From Melampsora larici-populina 98AG31 (taxonomy: Eukaryota > Basidiomycota > Pucciniomycetes > Pucciniales > Melampsoraceae): 64,000 nt of DNA. Shown in pieces: positions 19,521 to 30,442 of the stretch (position 1 is the stretch's first letter; every line of letters starts with the position of its first letter). The notes beneath the pieces are model-generated. The model saw only the letters and a program-made list of their open reading frames with translations, was not told the origin of the DNA and made no database searches. The DNA is taken from the NCBI RefSeq assembly GCF_000204055.1, contig NW_006768773.1, positions 713,879-777,878 on the forward strand, given 5' to 3'. The position numbers and the translations under genes are program-made.

Positions 19521-21101
19521 TCTCTGAGGGTCATACACATACTGCATTGTGGTCCCTCCACCAGTCTCAAGAAGTGATGTATTGTTAGCGGTGATCACTA
19601 TGTTAAGATTGGATACGGCCCGGTGTGATGGGCTGAAGTAGACTTGTAGCGGATGCCTCTGATAGAACTAGACTACTGGTGCTAGATGTACTGTCCGAAT
19701 AACGTTGTTTAGAGCTCATGTTGGACACGCTCAATGAGGTGAAGGCTGATGACAACGTGGTATGAGCGTTCAAAATTGACCCAAAGCTTGAGTTGGAAGA
19801 AGAGCTGTACTTGTCCGAGTGTATTAAGTGTTGGTTTGGAGAAAGGCTGGGTGAAGTGTCTTTTGAGCCGCTGCTACCAGCCTCTGGTTTATTGCGTGCA
19901 GTTGATTCTACTCAATCCAGAAACGGGAGAGCACATTGTTGGGGTGATCCACTGCGTGCACCTCTACCTCTAACCAAGAGAAGATCAGCCAAAGTGGAGT
20001 ACTCAGGCAAGAGAAGCAGTCCACTTGCCTTGGGCACCATTTCCTTCAACTTTGAATGTTTCAAACACACTGCCCCAGCGGTCGGCATTGCTAGAATTGA
20101 GGGGGTGGCCGGTATGGCTTCCGGTGCGGCTGTACCTGTGCCCCTAGCTGAGATGTGTATATCATGCATTGACTTGAATTGTCAAAGACCAGGACGTTGC
20201 TTTGGAGCCCTGAGGTGATTTGATGTCTGGATTCTGGGTTGAATCAGTTTTCTCCTTCAACAACCATGTTCAAAGGATCTGATGTTGGACCATATTTGAG
20301 GAATCATGGTTGGGAGCTCAATGGTCAGAATTCAGCATATTTACTCGCAGTGAGCGGTTTCAAGTAGATGTAGAAGGGTGTGGAGATACCTGAGCTGGGG
20401 TACCAACAATGGTACAAGTATCTGATTCATCAGATTCCAGACGCCGGTCCATGCCTGAGGGTCGTGGGTGTGGAGGTTGAAATGATGGAAGTACATTGGC
20501 TGGATGTTGAGCAGAGTCAGTGAACCGCTCTGATGGTGGGTGAGTGGAAAATGATCCTGTATGCAGCAATGACAGGGTGCTGCCGCTGGTATTTGGCCGC
20601 CCAGGGATCTGACAATGTCATACAGGTCTTTGAATCATCGAGTGTTGTACTGAACCAACATTTGAAGAATAACCCACAGGTGATACTGGAAGGGAGCCCA
20701 TACAATCACAAGACTTGTGTTTTGGCTCCTGCTGGAAAGCTAGATTGTATTGCGCTTGTGGTAAGCACATTGGACAAAAGTCTTTCACTGCTCCCTCAGA
20801 TCCCGGTGCAGATTGATGCAGCAAAGCGGGCAAGATGTGATTGACAGGGCAATCAGAAGTCTGGGGGTGTGTTGGCTTTATTCTTGACTGAGATTGACTT
20901 GAGGTATGAATATTCGATGTCTTGTTTGATCCCCTTGATCCAGAAGGCAATTCTGGCTGCCCAATAGATTTGATAGCTGTGTAAGGATGTGAAATCACTG
21001 GAAGATTATTGTTGACATCCTTGTTTGAAAAACGAGATGGGGACAATTGAGGTTCTTCTTCAGCCAACAGGGGGAATTTGAATAGCTCAAGATGCTGGAA
21101 A
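19521..21101 (-). other. coding-like minus-strand sequence, unrecognised, probably decayed
   Basis: Several minus-strand open stretches (20618-21067, 20360-20569, 19912-20169) have Ser/Pro/Gln-rich, protein-like composition. One includes a Cys cluster (KDFCPMCLPQAQYN...CDC). They cannot be joined into a convincing gene by eye, and no family is recognised. They might be upstream parts of the PB1-domain gene relic or an unrelated dead gene. Confidence 0.25.
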
Positions 21102-21584
21102 GTACCATAGCTTCCATAAAGGATGAAATCAAGAATTTTTCAAAATCAAGTGATGGTCCGTGCGCCCGGCAGTAAAGTTAAGATCAACTGTGCAATCTGT
21201 CAAACTTACACGCCACATCACAGATGCTTACTCCAAAAAACAATCTATAGTCTTATAATTGGTGACCATTCTCCAAGTCCCGGTGTCCAATTGGTTTGAA
21301 GCCTCAGGCTGAAGATCATGGTTTGAAAGACGTTGGTGTTTGACTGGTTCCTGCCTTTTGTTTCCTCCGTTTTTTTTGTGAAGATCAATATTGACCAATA
21401 GACCCAACACAGACAAAGAACACCAGTGTGTCTATCTCATTGTGATAGTTTTTGTTTTACAGCACAAAGCAAAAAAAAAGACTTGTAAGGTTGAGAAATA
21501 AATGCCAAGAAGAGAGGGAATTGACCCCACAAAGGTAGCCTTTCAGCGGGTGGAATCCCAACAAATGCCAAGGCCACAAACATG

Positions 21585-21790
21585 CACAGCCAACAAAGAT
21601 GCCTTGGATTAAAAAATCCGAGGTATCATCGGACCCAAAGCCTCGGACAGAATGTTTCCGAGGTTTTGATCTGAGGTATCCTTTAGCGCCAAAAAATACC
21701 TGGGATCAAATCCTCAGACAAGATCTGTCCGAGGGTTTCCATCCGATGATGCCTTGGATTGAAAGTTCCAAGGCATCTATGTTGGCGGTG
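21585..21790. mobile_element. ~206-bp palindromic MITE
   Basis: The two halves are inverted copies. The left half runs CCAACAAAGATGCCTTGG, TATCATCGGA, CCTCGGACAGA. The right half complements this with TCTGTCCGAGG, TCCGATGATGCCTTGG, AAGGCATCTATGTTGG. It could fold into one hairpin. It has no coding capacity. Confidence 0.8.
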
Positions 21791-22964
21791 ATGCTGCTAT
21801 ACCACAACAGTTTTTCCTGATGTCCTTGTTTCTGATATAGATTCCATCATACATTGGGGATATGTATGTATTTATATTTGATGTGGCGTGTAAGTTTGAC
21901 AGATTGCACAGTTGATCTTAACTTTACCACCAGCGGCGACTCATACAGCTGGTTCTCAGACAGCAGTGTGGCCACTCCCACAGAGCTGTCTGAAACACCT
22001 TTTCTCAACCATTGGCGGCCACTCGCGGCCATTCCGCTTCTGGCCCATGTAAAGTCCAATCCCTCCCTCGAACCATAACCTATACACATACATACGCGTG
22101 TGCCGTCAGGTGCCGTCACAAAGACCTACACTCAGTTTTCCTCTTATCCTTGATTCTCCGATCGCTCGTCTCCACTATGTACGCACTAACACGAATGTCC
22201 ATACCACGAACCGGGATCGAATTCGAGTCAATTGATTACCAGCAATCTCAATCATGTAGTCCTCAAATTCATTTGAGATCTTCACAATCGTGATCTTCAC
22301 AATCCTCGCAATTGCATCACCTTCCAAGGATCACCTTCCAAAGTGGCCAAATCTGATTGATCAAAACTCTAACTTGCCGGTATTCAATGGAACAAAGAAT
22401 TGATGCTCAAGGTGACCTCTTGGCGAAGTTCAAGTGCTCACTAGTGACTTTGAAGAGTGTGACTCACTTGATCAGGAAGTCTTACGTCTTTTCTTTGCAT
22501 TTGTAGACACTGATACAAATTGCTGATCACTTACCGGATACCTCAATGTTTGCTCGTTAGGTGATCCGATCAACAAAAACAAAATAATTCCAAATCATAT
22601 CTTTCAGCTTAAACTTCAATTAATACAAGAGATAGTATTCCTGTAGTGGTTACTGCATATGATATGAAATCATCCTGAATGAACCTCAATATTGATCTCA
22701 AACACATCCACCCTATAGTTTCTCAACATTTGTCTTAGTTGTAGTCAGTATGATTGTGGGCAAGACAAGAAAGCAGATGCTGTGTTTATTTCATTCAAGT
22801 TATCAATGTATTTTAGTACTAATTGTAAAGGCATTTGGATGTAAGATTGATCTCAAGGTAAATTATTGGGTATTTTATTGTCTTGTGTCCCTTTTTAATT
22901 TGTGTTTGCAAAAGGCCTGTAAGCATCTTTACCAAGTGATAGATCTTCAAAGATTGAAATGTTT

Positions 22965-24143
22965 TTTTCCTGTCTCGTATCTATTGTGTTGTATTAAGTT
23001 GAGGATCACATGACAAAAGATAAGGATACTTGAAAAAATGCTTTCTTTTCTTTTCTAAGCAACGGATGAGGTGAGATGAGACTTGAATTTGATGCATGAT
23101 TGCATTTCTAGGACTCTGGTATAACCTGCAACTACTAGGTCTTTCATAGGTTCTGTCTCAACAACATCAATGGTTGAAAAATGTTGAGCTGATCAATTTG
23201 AGACACCAGAATAATTTGAGACATGAGTAACCAGGTGTCTCAGTGAAAACAACCATTGGTGGCAAGAGTATTTGTGTGAGCAGTAAAGACATATGTGGTT
23301 ATATACATGAATACACATGACAGGGGTGCATTTTTATGGTATCATCAGAAAGCTCTAACCCCAGTGGACCATTTGAGCTTTTATTTGAGTGATTCAGACC
23401 ATAAACAAAAAAGTTATCACTCCTCATGTCCTTGTAAGTTACTGTGCTGGACAGGAAAGATGAATGCAGCTATGTAGATTGTCAAATATGTGATTGGTGT
23501 GACTTGATGATAATTTATTGAAGCCCTAGCACAAGCGGATGAAAACAAGCACTTTTTAAGGCATTTGGATTCCAAATGAAAAAGGTATGGCAAATTGTGT
23601 CCTTGAAACTTGTAATGCAAAATAGTACGGGACGGAGAAGATAAATGCGGCTATGGGGATTTTTACACATGTGGTGAGTCAGATGTAAATGTAGATTCAT
23701 GAAGCCTCAGTATTAGCAAACAAGATGAATCCTTTTTATAGGTATTTGAATGACAATTGAAAATGTTATCAACAATTGTGTCCTTGCTGATCATGATGCA
23801 AAATAATACGGACGGGGGATATACATGCAGCTATGGGAATGACTACATATATGTTGGGTGTGATGTATCAGCTTATTCATGTAGTGCTAGAAGCTGCGGA
23901 AAAAATGAGCCACTTTTCATGGCTCTTTGATTACAATTGAAAAAGTTATTGGCAATTCTGTCCTTGCAAGCCATAAGGGCAAAATAATGCTGAATAGTGA
24001 AGATAAATGTGGCTATGGAAATCACTGCATGTCTGGTGAGCATGATATGATAGTAAATTCATAAAGGTCCTATCCAAGGCGGAAAAAATGATCCACTTTC
24101 CAAGCATTTTGACCATAAACTGAGAAAGTTATGGTAAATCTTG
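22965..24143. repeat. left arm of large inverted repeat with ~180-bp tandem units
   Basis: From about 23285 the arm is a chain of degenerate ~180-bp units beginning near 23285, 23450, 23632, 23814 and 23990. Each has recognisable blocks such as GATAAATG..GCTATGG, then ATTCATGAAG, then TTTTTCAATTG-like, then TGTCCTTGCAAG. The outer part (22965-23130) includes AGTTGAGGATC and CTCTGGTATAACC. It is complementary to 24935-25870. Confidence 0.75.
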
Positions 24144-24884
24144 NNNNNNNNNNNNNNNNNNNNNNNNNNNNNNNNNNNNNNNNNNNNNNNNNNNNNNNNN
24201 NNNNNNNNNNNNNNNNNNNNNNNNNNNNNNNNNNNNNNNNNNNNNNNNNNNNNNNNNNNNNNNNNNNNNNNNNNNNNNNNNNNNNNNNNNNNNNNNNNNN
24301 NNNNNNNNNNNNNNNNNNNNNNNNNNNNNNNNNNNNNNNNNNNNNNNNNNNNNNNNNNNNNNNNNNNNNNNNNNNNNNNNNNNNNNNNNNNNNNNNNNNN
24401 NNNNNNNNNNNNNNNNNNNNNNNNNNNNNNNNNNNNNNNNNNNNNNNNNNNNNNNNNNNNNNNNNNNNNNNNNNNNNNNNNNNNNNNNNNNNNNNNNNNN
24501 NNNNNNNNNNNNNNNNNNNNNNNNNNNNNNNNNNNNNNNNNNNNNNNNNNNNNNNNNNNNNNNNNNNNNNNNNNNNNNNNNNNNNNNNNNNNNNNNNNNN
24601 NNNNNNNNNNNNNNNNNNNNNNNNNNNNNNNNNNNNNNNNNNNNNNNNNNNNNNNNNNNNNNNNNNNNNNNNNNNNNNNNNNNNNNNNNNNNNNNNNNNN
24701 NNNNNNNNNNNNNNNNNNNNNNNNNNNNNNNNNNNNNNNNNNNNNNNNNNNNNNNNNNNNNNNNNNNNNNNNNNNNNNNNNNNNNNNNNNNNNNNNNNNN
24801 NNNNNNNNNNNNNNNNNNNNNNNNNNNNNNNNNNNNNNNNNNNNNNNNNNNNNNNNNNNNNNNNNNNNNNNNNNNNNNNNNNNN
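24144..24884. other. assembly gap (741 N)
   Basis: A run of unknown bases at the centre of the large inverted repeat. Its length may be an estimate. Frames crossing it are artefacts. Confidence 0.99.
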
Positions 24885-24934
24885 TGACACGAAGTGTTAT
24901 GTGCCAGCTCCAGACATTTCCCAGTTCTGGGTCC

Positions 24935-25870
24935 CAATGATGAGATTTTTCATAACTTTCTCAGTTTATGGTCAAAATGCTTGGAAAGTGGATCATTCTT
25001 TCCGCCCATAATGGGACTTTCTGAATTTACTATCATATCACAATCACCACATATGTACCAATTTCCATAGCCACATTTATCTTCACTATTCAGCATTATT
25101 TTGCCGTTATGACTTGCAAGGACACAATTGCCAATAACTTTTTCAATTGTGATCAAAGAGCCATGAAAAGTGGCTCATTTTTTCCGCAGCTTCTAGCACT
25201 ACATGAATAAGCTGATACATCACACCCAACATATATGTAGTCATTCCCATAGCTGCATGTATATCCCCCATCCGTATTATTTTGCATCATGATCAGCAAG
25301 GACACAATTGTTGATAACATTTTCAATAGTCATTCACATACCTATAAAAAGGGTTCATTTTGTCTGCTACTAATGAGGCTCATGAATTACAATTAATCTT
25401 ACTCACCACATGTGTAACAATCCCCATAGCCGCATTATCTTCTCCTCCCCGTACGATTTTGCACAATGAGTTTCAAGGACACAAGTTTTGATACCTTTTT
25501 CACTTGTAATCCAAATGCCTTAAAAAGAACTCACCTTTTCTGCTCATGCTAGGGCTTCAATAAGTCACAATCAAATTACACTCATCACATATTTAAGAAT
25601 CTATGTAGCTGTACTTATCTTCCCTGTCCAGTATAGTAATTTGCAAGGACACAATGGCTGATATGTTTTTTGTTCTTGATCCGGTTATACCAGAACTCTT
25701 GGAATACAATGGTTCATCAAATTGAAGTTTGATCTCATCTCAGCTCATCTGTTTCTGGGGAAAAAAGACATAGGGCATTTTTTCTAAAGAAAACCCATCT
25801 TTTTTGTCATTGGATCCTCAACTGAATATAACACAACTACACAGATACAAGATACAAGACAAAGAAATAT
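24935..25870. repeat. right arm of large inverted repeat with ~180-bp tandem units
   Basis: The inverted counterpart of 22965-24143. It begins ATAACTTTCTCAGTTTATGG, complementary to the end of the left arm, and ends with GGTTATACCAGA and GATCCTCAACTGAATA. Some left-arm sequence (roughly 23130-23400) is missing or much reduced here. Confidence 0.75.
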
Positions 25871-27417
25871 TTAACACCAAAGGATGCGACTGGCACTCAT
25901 GTTCACCTCCTCAGTGGATATGAAAATGCCTTAGCTAGCTTACCCATCAATGAAGTTTTATCAGAACTTTGTCACTCACATTCACCCTCAAAAGGGACCC
26001 GCACCAGTGCAAGATATCCCTTAAGGTGGTCACAGAGCACAACATCAAGGTAAATGTACATCACCATTAGTTACTATATTTCCCCCACACTCTGAATCTG
26101 TCTCGAATTAAAGCTCATTTCAAAATGTGATCATATGTATACAATGTATATGGTACATATACACAACTTTACAAATACAATACAATAATCAAAGGGAAGC
26201 TGATGCAAAGCTTCAGCACTTAGAGGCTGTGATTCACTTTGACAAAATGGAATGATAATCTGATCATTGAAGCCAAGGATGCAACTGTGAGGAAAACTTC
26301 TTGTTCTTGGGATCAAAAAATTGAATAATTTGTACGAGTATCAGAACAAAAGCAAACTCTGAATGCAATTGAAACCAAAGATTAAGTGACCATCTCAATC
26401 AGATACCTATAAGTAAATTGAGCTCAAGCAGATTGAAGTGAATGATTTTGATATAAGCATTGTCAGGGTCAAAATTTGTATTTAAGGTTCTGTTTGAATA
26501 TGTAGATTGAAGATTTGATTTGGATTCATGTCGACTACCAGTTATAACATGAGTAAAATCTTTGGTTTGTTTTTCTCTTCCAATCTCTAGTATCATCTTG
26601 ATTGTTTCATTTATGTCCGGTACGTCTCATATTTTGGCTCCCAGGCCCGAGTCGATTCGAGGATCCAGTCTTTGCAATCTCATTTTGGGATGATGATGCA
26701 AGTCGATTTGTGATTCAATCGAGACCCAAGATAATCTTGAGATAAATGTGGCCTGGGCTATCAAAACTTAATTCTTCACAGATGGTGTACAGTATTAGAA
26801 AGGATTAACTACTTATTTGGCAAGATTGTTTGTGAAAAACAAACCAAATATCCAAGGGCTTGTTTCTGATCCAGCATAACCGAAAGGAGATCGACTTCGA
26901 AATTGAGTACTACATATCTTGAAGGTTAGTTGAGTCTAATCTTGAACCAAGTTCTTGAGTTTTCACATAAACTTTGAGATTGCTTGTGATCGATCGACTC
27001 GAATTCGATCTCGTTTCGTGGTATGGACATTCGTGTTAGTGCGTGCATAGTTGATACGTGGAAATCGGACGATCAAGGATAAGAGGAAAACTGAGTGTAG
27101 GTCTTTGTGACGGCACCTGACGGCACACGCGTATGTATGTGTATAGGTTATGGTTCGAGGGAGGGATTGGACTTTACATGGGCCAGAAGCGGAATGGCCG
27201 CGAGTGGCCGCCAATGGTCGAGAAAAGGTGTTTCAGACAGCTCTGTGGGAGTGGCCACACTGCTGTCTGAGAACCAGCTGTATGAGTCGCCGCTGGTGAC
27301 TTTACTGCCGGGTGCACAGACCACCAGACAATTTTGAAAAATTATTGATTTCATTCTTTATGGAATCTACTGTACAGATCTCAAGGGCAGAGGTGAGGCT
27401 TTCAAGAAGGGGTCGTT

Positions 27418-28011
27418 AGGGACTGGGCGAAGCGCTGCAAAAATCCAATTCAACCGTAGTTGAAATACTATCGCAAGCAATCCAGCCCCTGTTGAATCAA
27501 TATCAAAATTCCCTATTTTTATTAGTCAACTTCATGAGACTAAAAAAAATAGGGTGGCGCATAGCCGGTTGCCATCATCTGATGGGCTCTCCAATCCAAA
27601 ACTTCCTACTCCTCAGCCAAAAGCCTTAGGCTGACCGCATCAGGATTGCCTGATATACCTTTCACAGATAAGGCTGTGGCCCTGAGCTCTCCGGTGGTGG
27701 TGCCCACGGGGGAGCCCGAAAAGGAAGTTTGTACCTTTGGGTTGGGGTCCTCATGAAGAACCCCTTGCGAGATAGACGTTGGAACATCCTATAGAAGTTG
27801 AGCAAGCAATCGGGTCTGTGGGAATATGGCCTTGGGAATGAACCCGGACTCAGCTTTGTCATCCCAATGAGATTTTGAACGGGGCACTTGGACATGCGAA
27901 AGGTCAGTGATATGTTCCTCCTGTTTAAATCTCTTCGGACAACTTCCTTGCTATACTTGCGCTAATTCAGGTGGCAAAATCCTGTGCTCGTCCGAACTTC
28001 GCCCAGTCCCT
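27418..28011. mobile_element. 594-bp MITE, AGGGACTGGGCGAAG ends, GTT duplication
   Basis: 15-bp perfect terminal inverted repeats (AGGGACTGGGCGAAG at 27418 and its complement ending at 28011) are flanked by the 3-bp direct repeat GTT (27415-27417 and 28012-28014). There is no recognisable gene inside. Confidence 0.75.
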
Positions 28012-28027
28012 GTTGTCCATAGACATG

Positions 28028-28492
28028 AGGGGTTGGGCAAAATTTTGACCAACCGGTTTGTAAGACCCATTCAATTGTAATTCAATGATCTAAAAATCCT
28101 TTCGAGATGGCTAGAAAGCAATTTCAAAGCCACTCTTAACCGACCAAAAGTTTTATCAATCTTTTTGCTTTGCAAAAATACACACCAGTACGAAGTGTTT
28201 CTTGAGAACTCCACAGCTTCAACTGTTCAAGAGGCTTACAGGGAAAAGCAATTTGCGCCGATGGGCTTGTAGTACAAGCCATGCAAACAGCCCTTTTGCA
28301 CCTTTTGCATATCCCCTAACCCTTCTTTTCTGGCAAAAGCGTGCCTGGGTATCGCCTAAACACTCTCGGCTATGGGCTCAGATCCGTAACAGATCTGTGA
28401 AACCCAGAAGACTTGTCCTTTGCTATCTTCGACTCCTTTCGGGAGGCTTCTCAGAGGCGCAAAACCGGTTGGTCAAATATCGCCCAACCCCT
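28028..28492. mobile_element. 465-bp MITE, AGGGGTTGGGC ends, ATG duplication
   Basis: Imperfect ~33-bp terminal inverted repeats (AGGGGTTGGGCAAAATTT...ACCAACCGGTTT versus its complement) are flanked by the 3-bp direct repeat ATG (28025-28027 and 28493-28495). It lies only 16 bp from the preceding MITE. It is non-coding. Confidence 0.75.
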
Positions 28493-30442
28493 ATGGAGCG
28501 GGGTAAGTCATGTTGTGGGCGCGCCAAGGCACAAAAAAGCTCCATCAGGTGGGCGAGTGCGATCCTGGAGCGCGTCAGCCGCGCCCTTGGCCCCCCAAAA
28601 GAGTGGCGCCTGGATGCACCCATTTTTCAGAAACATGCCAGAGCACGCCTTGTTTAAAGGTTGCGCCCCCATCCTGAATTGCAAGAGATATCACCATCAA
28701 AGGAAGTTGACTTCAACTCGGGAGCGTAACCGTATCGGTCTTCCTCTGAGACTATCTCGCTCTGAGACTATCTCTGAGACTATCCAGAATTTGGAAAAAT
28801 AATGTGGCTTGTTGTACACTTAACGCACAGGTCGGTGGCGGCTCGTAGGACTGTATGGTTCATACCTACAGTGCATTAGAAAAGATTAGAAATCCATTCC
28901 AGGCTCGGTGTTGTCCAGGGACCAGCTCCTTGGAACGAAAAGAATTCCACTCTTCATAAAGGTTTTTTAAGCAAGCTAAGATAATGTAAAGAAAGTCCTT
29001 TGAAAAAGATTATTTCACGACGAGTTTGCTTTTTGATTACTGATTGCTTTTTGATTCGCAAACAATAGGCTTCCTCCTGGAAACCAACCAGAACAAAACA
29101 CACTAATTACCTCTCTTTCATGTACTCGAGGAGACGAGTTCATATGACCTCTCGTCTCATTTTTGATTCAATTTAGCAACATATCAGTTATCGGTTGGTG
29201 CATCAAATTTGTTCTTCTCGCAAACCAAAACACGCATCAACTTATTTTCAATACTTCTCTCGCTGGAAACTTTGCAAATGACCTTTAAGTGACTTTCAAC
29301 ATCAACTTCAAAGCATTAGATCTGATCTGTTTAAAACTGATGAATTGACTGATTCATCATCTAGGATTAGTATTATCAAAAAAACAAGATCATCACGTTA
29401 TTGTTTCTAGACGATCGATTAAAAATGGGTAGATTGCATAGAATACTCATCGTTCAATTCAACCAACAACAAATTGGTAGATTCAATCAAAAAAGTGTAT
29501 TTCAAACTGACTGAGAGAGCGTTTGTGAACAAGAAAAGCTCCAGCCAGTTCGCTTGTTATGAAATAATATGACAATGAACTTGAAAGACATCGAGATTCC
29601 GTTGTTGTTGTTATGTGTAGGCTAGAAACTGAAACATCATGAATTTATGAATCGAGCTCAATAAATTTCTGTTCGAAGCAGAAGTGATGTGACTTCTTCT
29701 CAAAAGACCAATCTCTCACATTGGTCAACATCCAATCATTGGACCATAGTGATCTAACAAGTTGCTCGTACCTACATAGGCATGGATCCATTGCTTGTTT
29801 GAAGCAATCCAGAGCAGATCTTTTGGATCCATCAATTGCACAGAAGTCTGAAGAGCTTTGTACAGGCTTGAGTAGATCCGAGAAGGTCAGAGAATGAAAA
29901 CACGCCCCTCCTCTTGGAAAACAGGTGCCACCCGAAAAATTTTTATACTATCCCTGTATGTCTCAGGGATCCTCTCAGGTAGTCTCAGAGGAAGACTGAT
30001 ACCGCATCTCTCCCTTCAACTCTAGAGTCTACACGCATAAACCCGGACTAGCTATAGGGCGCGCCGCTACATATTTTAAGGTTCGAGGCGCTACCAGGCG
30101 CGCCCGGCTCCGCGCCCGGCTCCGCGCCCGGCTCCGCGCCCGGCTTCCTTGCGCTTTTTGCGCCACGTCCACAACATGAAGGGCAAGTCCTCGAGCCAGG
30201 TCCGGCCGACTGCTGAAGGGGGCGTCTACCGCACCTCGCGTTCGGCCCGGGATATCAAGCACGGGGCAGGGACAAGCTTCCATTTTCACTATGACGATGA
30301 CGATGAATTGATCAGCCCATGTGAATTCCTACCACAACACATCGTCATCAAGCTTTATTCCAACTTTGACTTTCAACCTGCAGACGCTTTCCCTGCCTTA
30401 CGATAATCCCAAACACGGTTTCCCCTCCTGAAAACTTTCTCA
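28493..30442. other. non-coding region upstream of SEC18 with weak inverted-repeat signals
   Basis: No gene is supported. An inverted pair, GTCTTCCTCTGAGACTA (near 28738) and its complement TAGTCTCAGAGGAAGAC (near 29980), and a second pair, CATGTTGTGG (28508) and CCACAACATG (near 30169-30178), hint at an old ~1.67-kb inverted-repeat element. The right part must include the SEC18 promoter. Confidence 0.4.
30099..30146. repeat. four tandem copies of a 12-bp GC-rich unit
   Basis: The unit is CGCGCCCGGCTC, repeated four times with the last copy ending in TT, about 300 bp upstream of the SEC18 start codon. Its base composition is unlike the AT-rich surroundings. Confidence 0.9.

Larger units (their letters stand above)
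21928..27298. mobile_element. 5.4-kb foldback-like element with 7-bp target duplication
   Basis: The ends are inverted repeats of about 325 bp: 21928-22251 starting CACCAGCGGCGACTC, and 26974-27298 ending GAGTCGCCGCTGGTG, with few differences. The 7-bp direct repeat ACTTTAC flanks it at 21921-21927 and 27299-27305. The intact arm of the host element at 21168-21200 shows the uninterrupted sequence (CGGCAGTAAAGTTAAG), confirming the boundaries. Inside lies a second, larger inverted structure made of tandem ~180-bp units around an assembly gap. Long inverted ends with internal tandem arrays recall foldback (FB/Galileo) transposons, but no transposase is visible, so the superfamily is not established. 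Any coding part would be in the gap. Confidence 0.8.
21102..27375. mobile_element. inverted-repeat element carrying two nested insertions
   Basis: The left arm at 21102-21224 runs through CATAAAGGATGAAATC, AATTTTTCAAAATC, CGGCAGTAAAGTTAAG and GTCAAACTTACACGCC. The complementary right arm is split: 21881-21927 (GGCGTGTAAGTTTGAC to CTTAACTTTAC) and 27306-27375 (TGCCGGGTGCACAGACC to CATTCTTTATGG). The split point is the insertion site of the 5.4-kb foldback-like element. The interior (21225-21880) holds a second insertion, the palindromic MITE at 21585-21790. Without inserts the element would be about 700 bp, non-coding, with ~120-bp inverted ends. Its superfamily is unknown. Confidence 0.75.

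Noticed and set aside
21847..22119. Duplicated 'gene' also found at 27107-27337
   Set aside because: The matching frames are translations of the terminal inverted repeats of the 5.4-kb element; one copy is simply the other in reverse orientation, with no start or domain support.
24059..24940. Open frames of 248-292 codons across 24.1-24.9 kb
   Set aside because: They consist almost entirely of N bases and are artefacts of the gap.
23285..25740. CRISPR array
   Set aside because: Eukaryotic sequence; the units are ~180 bp, degenerate and inverted around a gap, without constant short repeats and unique spacers.
30149..30406. Small gene upstream of SEC18
   Set aside because: 85 codons starting beside a GC-rich tandem repeat, no recognisable domain, and it lies where the SEC18 promoter and leader should be.
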